Position numbers and translations under genes: made by a program
Shown here: in pieces, positions 16,376-24,992 of the stretch
Numbering within the stretch: position 1 is the first letter of the stretch
Layout of the letters: every line of letters starts with the position of its first letter
Assembly (NCBI GenBank): GCA_900548205.1
Contig: URJS01000009.1
Span: forward strand, 1 to 48,267
Length of the DNA stretch: 48,267 nt
DNA from: an uncultured Roseburia sp.
GTDB lineage: Bacteria; Bacillota; Clostridia; Lachnospirales; Lachnospiraceae
Reading direction: 5' to 3'
The notes under the pieces: model-generated
What the model was told of the DNA's origin: nothing
Seen by the model: only the letters and a program-made list of their open reading frames with translations
Databases searched by the model: none

Positions 16376-17530
16376 ATGAAGCATATTCTGTGGAAAAGAA
16401 TTTTGAGCGCAGTGCTGGTGCTTGGAATGCTTTCCGTCAACACATCCTATGCCAAGACGACGCAGCAGAATATTGAGGATGCAAAGAATCAGATCAACAG
16501 TCTGCAGCAGCAGAAGGAGGAAGCGCAGGAGGAAGTAGATGATATTTCCGATAAAAAGGGTCATATCGAGGCAAACCTAAACGGGTTAAATGGGGAGCTT
16601 CAGAGCATCGCTTCCTCGATGAATGAACTGGAGAGTGAAATAGAGACGAAGGAGACCGAGATTGCACAGGCGCAGGACGAGCTTGCGGCTGCAGAGCTCC
16701 GTTCTAAGGAGCAGTACGAGGATATGAAGGTCAGGATCCGTTTTATCTATGAAAACAGCACAGCGTCCGCATGGCAGACGTTGTTTGAAGCTTCTTCGAT
16801 GAAGGATTTTTTAAACCGGACCGAATATATTTCGCAGATCAATACCTATGACAGGCAAAAGCTGGAGGAATTCCAGCGGATACAGCAGGAAATTGCCAAG
16901 CAGAAGGCGGGGCTGGAAGCGGATATGGAAGCGCTTGTCGCGATGCAGGATGAGATGAAGCAGAATCAAAAGCGCGTCAACAGCCTGATCAGCACGGCGC
17001 AGGCAAATCTTGCGCAGACAAATGAGGAGCTTGCACAGGCGCAGGGAGATGTAAACGAGCTGGAGAAGAAGCTTGCGGATATGATCGCCTATGAGCAGAA
17101 GCTGGAGGAGCAGAAGGCACGCGAGGACGCGGCGCGTTTAGAGGCAATCAAGCAGCAGGAACAGGAGGATACCTCCGGCGTGGTCTATGTGCCGACAGAC
17201 AGTGACGCATATCTTTTGGGAGCGATCATTCAGTGCGAGTCTGAGGGGGAGCCTTATGCAGGGAAGCTCGCGGTGGGAAGCGTCGTTTTAAATCGTGTAA
17301 AAAGTTCCTATTTTCCGAATACCATATCGGGCGTGATCTATCAGAGCGGGCAGTTTTCTCCGGTTGCGAGCGGCCGTCTTGCCTATCGTCTGCAGGCGGG
17401 GGTAAACAATGAGTGTCTTCAGGCAGCGCAGGAGGTCTTAAATGGCAACATCACCTTAAACTGCCTGTACTTCCGCAGAAATAACGGGATCATTCAGGGT
17501 ACGGTCATCTGCAATCATGTATTTTATTAA
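16376..17530 (+). CDS. Secreted coiled-coil protein with SleB-type cell wall hydrolase domain
   Basis: 384 residues. A signal peptide ends near TSYAKT (residues 1-26). A long heptad-rich coiled coil covers about 28-260 (for example INSLQQQKEEAQEEVDDIS), similar in style to PcsB/CwlO proteins whose coiled coil is held by FtsEX. The last about 115 residues form a SleB/CwlJ-type (Hydrolase_2) domain: LLGAIIQCESEGEPYAGKLA, then VGSVVLNRV, QFSPVASGR and LYFR. SleB proteins are lytic transglycosylases of germinating spores, but this coiled-coil architecture suggests wall remodelling in growing cells. GAGGAAAGGG precedes the ATG. Divergent from the HD gene. Confidence 0.85.
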   Translation: MKHILWKRILSAVLVLGMLSVNTSYAKTTQQNIEDAKNQINSLQQQKEEAQEEVDDISDKKGHIEANLNGLNGELQSIASSMNELESEIETKETEIAQAQDELAAAELRSKEQYEDMKVRIRFIYENSTASAWQTLFEASSMKDFLNRTEYISQINTYDRQKLEEFQRIQQEIAKQKAGLEADMEALVAMQDEMKQNQKRVNSLISTAQANLAQTNEELAQAQGDVNELEKKLADMIAYEQKLEEQKAREDAARLEAIKQQEQEDTSGVVYVPTDSDAYLLGAIIQCESEGEPYAGKLAVGSVVLNRVKSSYFPNTISGVIYQSGQFSPVASGRLAYRLQAGVNNECLQAAQEVLNGNITLNCLYFRRNNGIIQGTVICNHVFY

Positions 17531-17537
17531 GAACAGA

Positions 17538-17580
17538 GGGCAATTTTGTGGAAAATACACAAGAATTGCCCTTTTCTTTT
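17538..17580 (+). terminator. Terminator after the SleB-like gene
   Basis: GGGCAATTTTGTG pairs with CACAAGAATTGCCC across a short loop, then TTTTCTTTT. Confidence 0.85.
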
Positions 17581-17928
17581 AAAATAGGAGCTGATTTTCA
17601 TGATAAATTTTTAACAAAGTATGAGAGCGAAAGCAGACAAAATCAAACTTTACAATTATGAAAAAAACAGAAAGTTATTGCATTTACAAAAGAAATATGG
17701 TAGCATGAAAAAGTAGCAGAAACCTAGAAAAACGCTGATTATGAAAAAGGACCATGGCTGAGGAAATAGGGGAAAACAGAGGGCTCAGACATGGTTGTGT
17801 GTTTTATTTTTTTACAAAAAGATTGTTAAAAAATTAACAACTATTTTTGGCGAATTTTATTTAGAGAAGAATACATATTCTCTGCAAAAGAACAGGGTTT
17901 TGTGCGAACAGGGAAAGGAGAATTCAAA
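17581..17928 (+). promoter_or_regulatory. Long A+T-rich control region before the butyrate operon
   Basis: About 350 bases with no credible gene. It holds the Rex palindrome at 17823-17840. A possible promoter partly overlaps that site: TTAACA at 17834-17839, a 17-base spacer, and TTATTT at 17857-17862. A small inverted repeat AGAGAA...TTCTCT follows near 17863-17884. The promoter assignment is tentative. Confidence 0.45.
17823..17840. promoter_or_regulatory. Rex redox-repressor operator
   Basis: TTGTTAAAAAATTAACAA is a perfect 18-base palindrome matching the clostridial Rex site TTGTTAA-N4-TTAACAA. Rex is known to repress NADH-consuming fermentation genes until NADH/NAD rises. It lies 89 bases before thl, at the head of the operon containing hbd and bcd-etf, which reoxidise NADH. 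Confidence 0.88.
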
Positions 17929-19113
17929 ATGGCAAAGAAAGTAGTTTTGGCAGGTGCATGCCGTACCGCTATTGGTAAAATGGGTGGAGCATTAAGCAAT
18001 ACTCCGGCAGCAGATTTAGGGGCAATCGTTATTAAAGAAGCATTACAGAGAGCGGGGGTAAAACCGGAGCAGGTAGATGAGGTCATGATGGGATGCGTCA
18101 TTCAGGCGGCACAGGGACAGAACGTTGCCCGTCAGGCATCGATCAAGGCAGGGCTCCCGATCGAGGTTCCGGCTGTGACGCTTAACGTTGTCTGCGGTTC
18201 CGGTCTGAAATGCGTAAATGAGGCAGCTGCTATGATCATGGCAGGCCAGGCAGATATTGTTGTTGCCGGCGGCATGGAGAACATGTCTATGGCTCCGTAT
18301 GCTATGACGAAGGCTCGTTTTGGCTATCGTATGAATAATGCGACGATCATCGATACAATGGTAAACGATGCGTTAACAGATGCATTCAACCATTATCACA
18401 TGATGATCACTGCAGAGAATGTATGTGATAAATATGGTATTACACGCGAGGAATTGGATGAGTTTGCAGCAAGCAGCCAGCAGAAATGCGAGAAGGCTCT
18501 GGCAGAGGGCAAATTTAAGGATGAGATCGTTCCGGTTCCGGTGAAGGTAAAGAAGCAGGTGGTTGATTTTGTAACAGATGAGGGTCCTCGTGCAGGTACG
18601 ACAGCCGAGTCTCTATCGGGCTTAAAGTGCTGTTCAGGAAAAGAGGGCGGACTTGTAACCGCAGGAAATGCATCCGGTATTAATGACGGTGCGGCTGCGA
18701 TCGTTGTGATGAGCGAGGAGAAGGCAAAGGAGCTTGGGGTAACCCCGATGGCTACATGGGTTGCCGGAGCTCTCGGCGGCGTAGAGCCTGAGATCATGGG
18801 TGTAGGACCTGTTGCTTCTACGAGAAAGGTATTCGAGAGAACAGGACTTACCATTGACGACATTGATCTTGTAGAGGCAAACGAGGCGTTTGCAGCGCAG
18901 TCTATCGCGGTAGCAAGAGATTTGAACTTTGATATGTCAAAGGTAAATGTCAACGGAGGCGCGATCGCCCTCGGACATCCGGTAGGAGCATCCGGCTGCC
19001 GTATTCTTGTGACATTGCTGCATGAGATGCAGAAAAGAGATGCTAAGAGAGGTCTTGCTACTTTATGTATCGGCGGCGGTATGGGCTGCTCGACGATCGT
19101 TGAGAGAGACTAA
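17929..19113 (+). CDS. thlA: Acetyl-CoA acetyltransferase (thiolase)
   Basis: Condenses two acetyl-CoA to acetoacetyl-CoA, the first step of butyrate formation. 394 residues, normal for a biosynthetic thiolase. The acylated cysteine is Cys89 in LNVVCGSGLKCVNEA. The catalytic His350 is in ALGHPVGASG and Cys380 in CIGGGMG. The ATG at 17929 is chosen over an upstream GTG (17902) because AAGGAG ends 8 bases before it. It is the first gene of the Rex-marked cluster; hbd follows after 123 bases containing an imperfect inverted repeat. Confidence 0.95.
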   Translation: MAKKVVLAGACRTAIGKMGGALSNTPAADLGAIVIKEALQRAGVKPEQVDEVMMGCVIQAAQGQNVARQASIKAGLPIEVPAVTLNVVCGSGLKCVNEAAAMIMAGQADIVVAGGMENMSMAPYAMTKARFGYRMNNATIIDTMVNDALTDAFNHYHMMITAENVCDKYGITREELDEFAASSQQKCEKALAEGKFKDEIVPVPVKVKKQVVDFVTDEGPRAGTTAESLSGLKCCSGKEGGLVTAGNASGINDGAAAIVVMSEEKAKELGVTPMATWVAGALGGVEPEIMGVGPVASTRKVFERTGLTIDDIDLVEANEAFAAQSIAVARDLNFDMSKVNVNGGAIALGHPVGASGCRILVTLLHEMQKRDAKRGLATLCIGGGMGCSTIVERD

Positions 19114-19236
19114 AGTCGTTTCAGTCTGCGGAAGACGTTCGGCGCTGCATAAATGGGCGGCGTCCGGACGTCGGAAGCTTTTAGATTAGGAAGGGTTCAA
19201 GGAACCGGAAAATAAACCTGACAGGAGGATATAAGC

Positions 19237-20109
19237 ATGAAGGTAGGAGTTATTGGTGCGGGAACTATGGGACAGGGCATCGCAAAGGCATTTGCACAGG
19301 TAGAGGGCTATGAGGTAGCTCTTTGCGACATCAAGCAGGAATGGGCAGACGCCGGCAAGGAGAAGATTGCCAAAGGCTATGCAAGACTTGTGGAAAAAGG
19401 AAAAATGACACAGGAGGCAGCAGATGCGATCGTTGCAAAAATCACAGCGGGATTAAAAGAAAATCTTTGCGCTGACTGCGATCTGATCGTTGAGGCTGCT
19501 TTTGAGGATATGGGCGTAAAGAAAACGACGTTCCAGGAGCTTGATAAGATTGCAAAGCCGGAGTGTATTTTTGCATCGAACACATCAAGCCTTTCCATCA
19601 CGGAGATCGGAAACGGTTTGACACGTCCGATGGTTGGTATGCATTTCTTTAATCCGGCAGACCGTATGAAGCTGATCGAGGTTATCGCAGGTGTGAACAC
19701 GCCGGAGGAGACGGTTGAGGCGATCAAGAAGATTTCCGCAGAAATCGGCAAGACGCCGGTACAGGTCAATGAGGCGGCAGGCTTTGTGGTAAACCGTATC
19801 TTGATTCCGATGATCAACGAAGCTGCATTTATCAAAATGGAAGGCGCTTCTGACATCGCGGGTATTGATGCAGCGATGAAGCTTGGAGCGAACCATCCGA
19901 TGGGACCGCTTGAGCTTGGAGATTTTATCGGTCTTGACATCTGCCTTGCAATTATGGATGTTCTTTATAAGGAGACAGGCGACAGTAAGTACCGCGCATG
20001 TCCGCTGCTCCGCAAGATGGTTCGCGGCGGCAATCTTGGCGCTAAGAGCGGAAAAGGATTTTATGTATACAACGCTGACCGTACAAAGACTCCGGTTGAT
20101 GCGCAGTAA
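19237..20109 (+). CDS. hbd: 3-hydroxybutyryl-CoA dehydrogenase
   Basis: Reduces acetoacetyl-CoA to 3-hydroxybutyryl-CoA with NAD(P)H. 290 residues. The Rossmann motif GVIGAGTMGQG is at 4-14; the active-site Ser117 lies in SNTSSLSITE and the catalytic His136 in GMHFFNPADRMKL. The C-terminal dimerisation domain contains GFVVNRIL and LGANHPMGPLELGD. AGGAGG precedes the ATG. In this cluster hbd is directly followed by bcd, without crotonase between them. Confidence 0.95.
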   Translation: MKVGVIGAGTMGQGIAKAFAQVEGYEVALCDIKQEWADAGKEKIAKGYARLVEKGKMTQEAADAIVAKITAGLKENLCADCDLIVEAAFEDMGVKKTTFQELDKIAKPECIFASNTSSLSITEIGNGLTRPMVGMHFFNPADRMKLIEVIAGVNTPEETVEAIKKISAEIGKTPVQVNEAAGFVVNRILIPMINEAAFIKMEGASDIAGIDAAMKLGANHPMGPLELGDFIGLDICLAIMDVLYKETGDSKYRACPLLRKMVRGGNLGAKSGKGFYVYNADRTKTPVDAQ

Positions 20110-20137
20110 TATTAAAATTGATGGAGGAATTTAAATC

Positions 20138-21292
20138 ATGGATTTCACTTTAGACAAGAAACATGAAATGGCGCGTTCTCTGTTCAGAGAGTTTGCCGAG
20201 AACGAAGTAAAGCCGCTGGCGCAGGAAGTGGACGAGACAGAAAAGTTTCCTGCCGAGACCGTTAAGAAAATGCAGAAGCTTGGCTTTTTGGGGATTCCGG
20301 TACCAAAGGAGTACGGCGGTCAGGGCTGCGATCCGCTTACATATGTGATGTGCGTGGAGGAGCTGTCCAAGGTATGCGGTACGACAGGTGTTATCGTATC
20401 GGCACATACGTCGCTGTGCATTGACCCGATTTTGACTTATGGTACCGAGGAGCAGAAGCAGAAGTATGTCAGACCGCTGGCATCCGGCGAGAAGCTCGGC
20501 GCATTCGCGCTCACAGAGCCGGGAGCAGGTACAGATGCGCAGGGAACACAGACCAAGGCAGTGCTGGACGGCGATGAATGGGTATTAAACGGCTCCAAGT
20601 GCTTTATCACAAACGGTAAAGAGGCAGATGTTTATATCGTGATCGCTGTTACGAGCGTAGAGGAAGATAAGAGAGGAAGAAAGAAAAAGAGATTTTCTAC
20701 CTTTATCGTTGAGAAGGGAACACCGGGCTTTTCCTTTGGAACAAAGGAGAAGAAGATGGGTATCCGCGGATCTTCTACCTACGAGCTGATTTTTGAGGAC
20801 TGCAGGATCCCGAAGGAGAATCTGTTAGGCGCGCAGGGAAAAGGCTTCCCGATCGCAATGCACACATTAGACGGCGGACGTATCGGTATTGCTGCACAGG
20901 CGCTTGGTATTGCTGAGGGAGCATTAGAGAGAGTCATTGCTTATACAAAAGAGAGAAAGCAGTTCGGACGCTCAATCGCTGCACAGCAGAATACACAGTT
21001 TAAGCTGGCAGATATGGCGACAAGAGTTGAGGCAGCACAGCTGCTTGTTTATAAGGCAGCAATGGCAAAGGGAAATCAGAAGGTATATTCGGTTGAGGCG
21101 GCAAAGGCAAAGCTTTTTGCAGCGGAGACTGCAATGGCAGTGACAACCGAGGTGGTACAGTTGTTCGGCGGCTACGGCTACATCAGAGAGTACGATGTAG
21201 AGCGTATGATGCGTGATGCGAAGATTACCGAGATTTATGAGGGAACCAGCGAGGTTCAGAGAATGGTAATCGCAGGCTCATTACTGAAGTAG
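20138..21292 (+). CDS. bcd: Butyryl-CoA dehydrogenase
   Basis: FAD enzyme that reduces crotonyl-CoA to butyryl-CoA. With EtfAB the clostridial complex is known to bifurcate electrons from NADH to crotonyl-CoA and ferredoxin. 384 residues. FAD/substrate motifs are visible: FALTEPGAGTDAQG, FITNGKEADVYIV, GRIGIAAQALGIAEGAL and QLFGGYGYIREYDVERMMRD. The catalytic base is Glu368 in YEGTSEVQR. The start lies 28 bases after hbd with GGAGG upstream. etfB follows after 31 bases. Confidence 0.95.
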   Translation: MDFTLDKKHEMARSLFREFAENEVKPLAQEVDETEKFPAETVKKMQKLGFLGIPVPKEYGGQGCDPLTYVMCVEELSKVCGTTGVIVSAHTSLCIDPILTYGTEEQKQKYVRPLASGEKLGAFALTEPGAGTDAQGTQTKAVLDGDEWVLNGSKCFITNGKEADVYIVIAVTSVEEDKRGRKKKRFSTFIVEKGTPGFSFGTKEKKMGIRGSSTYELIFEDCRIPKENLLGAQGKGFPIAMHTLDGGRIGIAAQALGIAEGALERVIAYTKERKQFGRSIAAQQNTQFKLADMATRVEAAQLLVYKAAMAKGNQKVYSVEAAKAKLFAAETAMAVTTEVVQLFGGYGYIREYDVERMMRDAKITEIYEGTSEVQRMVIAGSLLK

Positions 21293-21323
21293 TCAAAAAA
21301 TAAGAATAAGGAGTGATAATACC

Positions 21324-22106
21324 GTGAAGATAGTTGTATGTATAAAGCAGGTACCGGACACAAAGGGCGGCGTGAAATTTAACCCGGATGGCACCTTAGA
21401 CAGAGCTGCGATGCTTAGTATCATGAATCCGGATGATAAGGCAGGACTTGAGGCTGCGCTCCGGTTAAAGGAACAGTATGGGGCAGAGGTGACTGCCGTG
21501 ACAATGGGACTTCCAAAGGCTGACGAGGTGCTGCGTGAGGCACTGGCAATGGGCGCTGATAAGGGAATCCTGATCACAGACCGTGTATTGGGCGGTGCGG
21601 ATACATGGGCAACCTCCATAACGATTGCAGGAGCCATCCGTAATTTAGAGTATGATCTGATTATTACAGGACGTCAGGCAATCGACGGTGATACTGCACA
21701 GGTTGGACCTCAGATTGCAGAGCACTTGGGCTTACCGGTGATTTCCTATGCACAGGATATTAAGGTGGAAGGCGATTCTGTGATCGTACAGCGTCAGTAT
21801 GAGGACAGATACCACGAATTAAAGGCAAAGATGCCGTGTCTTGTCACTGCACTTTCTGAGTTAAATCAGCCGCGCTACATGACGCCGGGCGGAATTTTCG
21901 ATGCCTATGACAAGGAAATAACTGTATGGGGCAGAGCAGACTTAAAGGATGTAGACGATTCTGATCTTGGTTTAAAGGGTTCTCCGACAAAGATTGCAAA
22001 GGCTTCAGATAAGGTGCGCAAGGGCGCTGGTGAGAAGGTGGTACTTGACACGGATGAGGCAGTTGCTTACTTGATGGGTAAATTCAAAGAGAAACACGTA
22101 ATCTAA
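21324..22106 (+). CDS. etfB: Electron transfer flavoprotein, beta subunit
   Basis: Small subunit of the electron transfer flavoprotein that partners Bcd. 260 residues. It begins with the typical KIVVCIKQVPDT. ITGRQAIDGDTAQVGPQIAE and the later YMTPGGIFDAY region are characteristic of the family. A GTG start (21324) is used, with AAGGAG about 10 bases upstream. It lies between bcd and etfA in one transcription unit. Confidence 0.94.
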   Translation: MKIVVCIKQVPDTKGGVKFNPDGTLDRAAMLSIMNPDDKAGLEAALRLKEQYGAEVTAVTMGLPKADEVLREALAMGADKGILITDRVLGGADTWATSITIAGAIRNLEYDLIITGRQAIDGDTAQVGPQIAEHLGLPVISYAQDIKVEGDSVIVQRQYEDRYHELKAKMPCLVTALSELNQPRYMTPGGIFDAYDKEITVWGRADLKDVDDSDLGLKGSPTKIAKASDKVRKGAGEKVVLDTDEAVAYLMGKFKEKHVI

Positions 22107-22132
22107 TTATATAAGGAAAAGTGGTGAATAAA

Positions 22133-23173
22133 ATGGCTTTAGAAGAATTTAAGGGAGTATTTGTCTTTGCGCAGCAGGTTGACAATGTATTAGACGGAGT
22201 TGCATTTGAATTACTCGGAAAAGGAAAAGAGCTGGCAAAGGACTTAAACACAGAGGTAACGGCAGTATTAATTGGATCAGGCGTGAAGAATCTTGCAGAT
22301 GAGCTTGCAGTGTACGGCGCTGAGAAGGTTATCGTTGTAGACGATCCTGAGTTAAAGGAGTACAGAACAGAGCCATATGCACATGCACTGGCATCCGTCA
22401 TCAATGAGTATAAGCCGGAAATCGTTCTCGTTGGAGCAACGGCGATCGGACGCGACCTTGGACCGACCGTATCTGCGCGTGTGAAGTCAGGATTAACAGC
22501 AGACTGTACGGTTCTGGAGATTGGCGACTACCCGCTGAATGCAGCGCCGGGACAGGAGCAGTTACATAACCAGCTTCTCATGACGCGTCCGGCATTTGGC
22601 GGAAACACGATCGCTACGATTGCATGTCCGTACAACCGTCCGCAGATGGCGACGGTACGTCCGGGCGTTATGCAGAAGATCGAACCGATTGAGGGAGCGA
22701 AGGCAAATGTGGTAGATTTCAAGGCAGAGTTCAAGCCGAATGACCGCTATGTTGAGATTTTAAACATTGTCAAGGCAGTGAAGAATACAGCGAACATTAT
22801 GGACGCTAAGATTTTAGTATCGGGCGGACGCGGTGTAGGCTCAAAAGAGAACTTCAAGATGTTAGAGGAGCTGGCAGAGGTGCTTGGCGGTACGGTTAGC
22901 TGCTCCCGCGCAGTTGTGGAGAACGGCTGGCAGCCGGTGGACCTTCAGGTGGGGCAGACCGGTAAGACAGTACGTCCGCAGATTTATTTTGCAATCGGTA
23001 TTTCCGGCGCAATCCAGCATGTTGCAGGTATGGAGGAGTCTGATCTTATCGTTGCGATCAATAAGGATGAGGATGCGCCGATCTTTGATGTTGCAGATTA
23101 TGGTCTTGTCGGAGACTTAAGGAAAATCGTTCCGGCACTGACGGCTGCATTACGCACAGAGCTTGGCAAATAA
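22133..23173 (+). CDS. etfA: Electron transfer flavoprotein, alpha subunit
   Basis: Large subunit of the Bcd-associated flavoprotein; carries the FAD that exchanges electrons with Bcd. About 346 residues. The C-terminal FAD domain has the family signature: SGGRGVGSKENFKMLEELA, VGQTGKTVRPQIYFAIGISG, AIQHVAGM and INKDEDAPIFDVADYGLVGD. The ATG at 22133 gives the usual family N-terminus (MALEEFKGVFVFAQQ). GTGs at 22121 or 22124 have better spacing from AAGGA (22113-22117), so up to four extra residues are possible. Last gene of the butyrate cluster. Confidence 0.93.
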   Translation: MALEEFKGVFVFAQQVDNVLDGVAFELLGKGKELAKDLNTEVTAVLIGSGVKNLADELAVYGAEKVIVVDDPELKEYRTEPYAHALASVINEYKPEIVLVGATAIGRDLGPTVSARVKSGLTADCTVLEIGDYPLNAAPGQEQLHNQLLMTRPAFGGNTIATIACPYNRPQMATVRPGVMQKIEPIEGAKANVVDFKAEFKPNDRYVEILNIVKAVKNTANIMDAKILVSGGRGVGSKENFKMLEELAEVLGGTVSCSRAVVENGWQPVDLQVGQTGKTVRPQIYFAIGISGAIQHVAGMEESDLIVAINKDEDAPIFDVADYGLVGDLRKIVPALTAALRTELGK

Positions 23174-23184
23174 AAAATAAAAGA

Positions 23185-23211
23185 CCTGAGGCAGGCGAAG
23201 GCTGTCTCAGG
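23185..23211 (+). terminator. Hairpin after etfA, weak terminator
   Basis: CCTGAGGCAG pairs with CTGTCTCAGG apart from one weak position. Only a short ATTTATAAAA tract follows, so it may be leaky and allow read-through into the ECF gene. A second stem (GCCGT with ACGGC) lies near 23240-23255 in the same leader. Confidence 0.5.
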
Positions 23212-23298
23212 ATTTATAAAAATGGTGAAGGGCTTTGAGCCGTTGGACGGCAGAAGACCCGACATTGAAAAACATGAATAAGAAAAGAGGAAAAGACT

Positions 23299-23892
23299 AT
23301 GAAACAGTCAAAGCTTTCTACGAAGTATCTTGTGGAACTGGCACTGCTTGTCGCAGTTATCCTGCTCATGGCTTTTACCCCGATTGGTTATATCAAGACA
23401 TTGGGACTTGAGATCACCTTGATCGTGATACCGGTTGCGGTAGGTGCTGTGACGCTTGGTCCGGCAGGCGGCGCAATTTTGGGCGGCGTATTTGGAGTTA
23501 CAAGCTTTATTCAGTGCTTTGGAATGAGCGCTTTTGGAACGATATTGCTTGGTGTTAATCCGTTTTTTACATTTTTGGTATGTGTGCCGACCCGTATTTT
23601 AGAGGGGTGGCTGACAGGATTGATCTATCAGGGATTGCGTAAGTCGTCTCTGAAATCAGAGGTTTCTGTTACGCTGGCAAATCTTTGCTGTCCGCTGTTG
23701 AACACTGCGTTGTTTATGGGAACGCTGGTGGTGCTTTTTGCAGGAACGATGCGAGAGCAGTTTGGTATGACGAAGGTAATACCGTTTATTGTGACATTTG
23801 TTGGAATCAATGGAGTGGTGGAGGCAATCGTGTGCTTTCTTGTGGGAACAGGTGTCTCTATTTCATTGAAAAAGGCATTGCATCATAATTAA
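23299..23892 (+). CDS. ECF transporter substrate-binding (S) subunit, possibly for pantothenate
   Basis: 197 residues, about six membrane helices; integral membrane S-component that binds a vitamin and is energised by the shared EcfAAT module, which is not in this window. The N-terminal helix LVELALLVAVILLMAFTP and the stretch IVIPVAVGAVTLGPAGGAIL then GGVFGVTSFIQCF resemble the PanT (pantothenate) group as I recall it; the substrate is an inference. AAAGAGG precedes the ATG. Location behind the butyrate operon would fit a CoA precursor transporter. A strong terminator follows. Confidence 0.65.
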   Translation: MKQSKLSTKYLVELALLVAVILLMAFTPIGYIKTLGLEITLIVIPVAVGAVTLGPAGGAILGGVFGVTSFIQCFGMSAFGTILLGVNPFFTFLVCVPTRILEGWLTGLIYQGLRKSSLKSEVSVTLANLCCPLLNTALFMGTLVVLFAGTMREQFGMTKVIPFIVTFVGINGVVEAIVCFLVGTGVSISLKKALHHN

Positions 23893-23893
23893 T

Positions 23894-23958
23894 AGAAAAA
23901 CAGAGGGTGCTGCTCTATAGGTAATTTCTATCTATGGAGCAGCACCTTCTGTTTTTCT
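23894..23958 (+). terminator. Strong terminator after the ECF gene
   Basis: A long, nearly complete hairpin: arms from AAAAACAGAGGGTGCTGCTC to GAGCAGCACCTTCTGTTTTT, with T-runs on the plus strand and A-runs on the left that make it bidirectional in form. Confidence 0.9.
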
Positions 23959-23980
23959 GCAAACCATCTCAATCCGGCAC

Positions 23981-24009
23981 TTGGAAAAAATGCTAAGATG
24001 GTGTATAAT
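23981..24009 (+). promoter_or_regulatory. Promoter of mrp
   Basis: TTGGAA (23981-23986), a 17-base spacer, and TATAAT (24004-24009), 58 bases before the mrp start codon. Confidence 0.75.
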
Positions 24010-24066
24010 AACGGCACATGCAAGGGCATGTTTGTAACATAGATTTATGAGAGAGGAGGGCATATT

Positions 24067-24918
24067 ATGCCAGAGAATAGCAGCTGCAGCAGTGCATCAA
24101 GCTGCAGCAGAGAGAGCTGTGAGGGATGTCCCAGCAGCCAGAAGGGAAATGGGATCGGAAAGGAGCCGATGAATGCGGCTTCCAATGTTAAGAAAGTCAT
24201 TGGTATTGTCAGCGGAAAAGGGGGCGTCGGTAAGTCTTTTGTGACAGCGTCCTTAGCTTGTGCCATGAGCAAAGCCGGATATAAGGTTGGAATTATGGAT
24301 GCGGATATTACGGGTCCATCGATTCCGAAGATGTTCGGTGTGCATGGGCAGACCTACGGGACCGAGGATGGCATGATACCGTTAGAGACTGCGGGAGGCA
24401 TAAAGCTGATGTCTGTCAATCTTCTTTTGGAGGATGAGGAAGCTCCGGTTATTTGGAGAGGACCGGTGATTGCAGGTGTTGTCAAGCAGTTCTGGAATGA
24501 GACAGTATGGGGAGAGCTTGATTATCTCTTTGTGGATATGCCGCCCGGAACGGGGGATGTCCCGCTGACGGTGTTCCAGTCGCTTCCGGTGGACGGCATT
24601 GTTGTTGTGACTTCTCCGCAGGAGCTGGTACAGATGATCGTGAAAAAGGCGTACAACATGGCGCAGATGATGCATATTCCGGTGCTGGGACTGATCGAGA
24701 ATTTCAGTTATCTGAAATGTCCGGACTGCGGCAGGGAGATTCAGCTGTTTGGCGAAAGCCACATTGAGGATGTGTCAAAGGCGCTTGATGTGCCGGTATT
24801 TGGAAGGCTTCCGCTTGATCCTGCCTATGCGCAAAAGGCAGACGCTGGCGAGTTCGAGTCGCTTGAAAACCCGCATCTTGAGACTGCGGTGGAAAAGCTT
24901 AAGAAGCTGAACGCATAA
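24067..24918 (+). CDS. mrp: Mrp/NBP35-family iron-sulfur cluster carrier ATPase
   Basis: Cytoplasmic P-loop ATPase thought to carry and deliver Fe-S clusters. 283 residues. The deviant Walker A GKGGVGKS is at residues 50-57; MDADITGPSIPKMFG and FVDMPPGTGDVPLT follow. A C-terminal CPDC (about residues 220-223) is the usual bridging cluster ligand pair. The N-terminal tail is Ser/Cys-rich (CSSASSCSRESCEGC), a likely extra metal-binding segment found in some clostridial members. GAGAGGAGG precedes the ATG. It has its own promoter and terminator, so it is a single-gene unit. Confidence 0.92.
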   Translation: MPENSSCSSASSCSRESCEGCPSSQKGNGIGKEPMNAASNVKKVIGIVSGKGGVGKSFVTASLACAMSKAGYKVGIMDADITGPSIPKMFGVHGQTYGTEDGMIPLETAGGIKLMSVNLLLEDEEAPVIWRGPVIAGVVKQFWNETVWGELDYLFVDMPPGTGDVPLTVFQSLPVDGIVVVTSPQELVQMIVKKAYNMAQMMHIPVLGLIENFSYLKCPDCGREIQLFGESHIEDVSKALDVPVFGRLPLDPAYAQKADAGEFESLENPHLETAVEKLKKLNA

Positions 24919-24920
24919 AA

Positions 24921-24980
24921 TCAACCACTTACATGTAAAAATCAACCTCTTGGTGTAAAGCTATTTACATCGGGAGGTTG
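24921..24980. promoter_or_regulatory. Repeated operator-like sites, probable LytTR autoregulation
   Basis: Two direct repeats start 21 bases apart: TCAACCACTTACATGTAAA (24921-24939) and TCAACCTCTTGGTGTAAA (24942-24959). A third copy, CAACCTCCCGATGTAAA, is on the opposite strand (24980-24964). LytTR proteins are known to bind short direct repeats spaced by about two helical turns. The inverted third copy overlaps the -35 of the LytTR gene promoter and forms the right arm of the mrp terminator. Confidence 0.65.
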
Positions 24981-24987
24981 TTTTTTT
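24943..24987 (+). terminator. Terminator of mrp, embedded in the LytTR operator
   Basis: CAACCTC (24943-24949) pairs with GAGGTTG (24974-24980) and TGTAAA with TTTACA in the inner stem, followed by seven T residues (24981-24987). Confidence 0.85.
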
Positions 24988-24992
24988 ATACT
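24964..24992 (+). promoter_or_regulatory. Promoter of the LytTR operon
   Basis: TTTACA (24964-24969), an exact 17-base spacer, and TATACT (24987-24992). The -35 lies inside the terminator stem and the -10 overlaps the end of its T-tract. Confidence 0.7.

Noticed and set aside
19114..19236. A hidden crt gene or fragment between thl and hbd
   Set aside because: The 123-base gap contains only an imperfect inverted repeat and the hbd ribosome binding site; no crotonase motif is readable.
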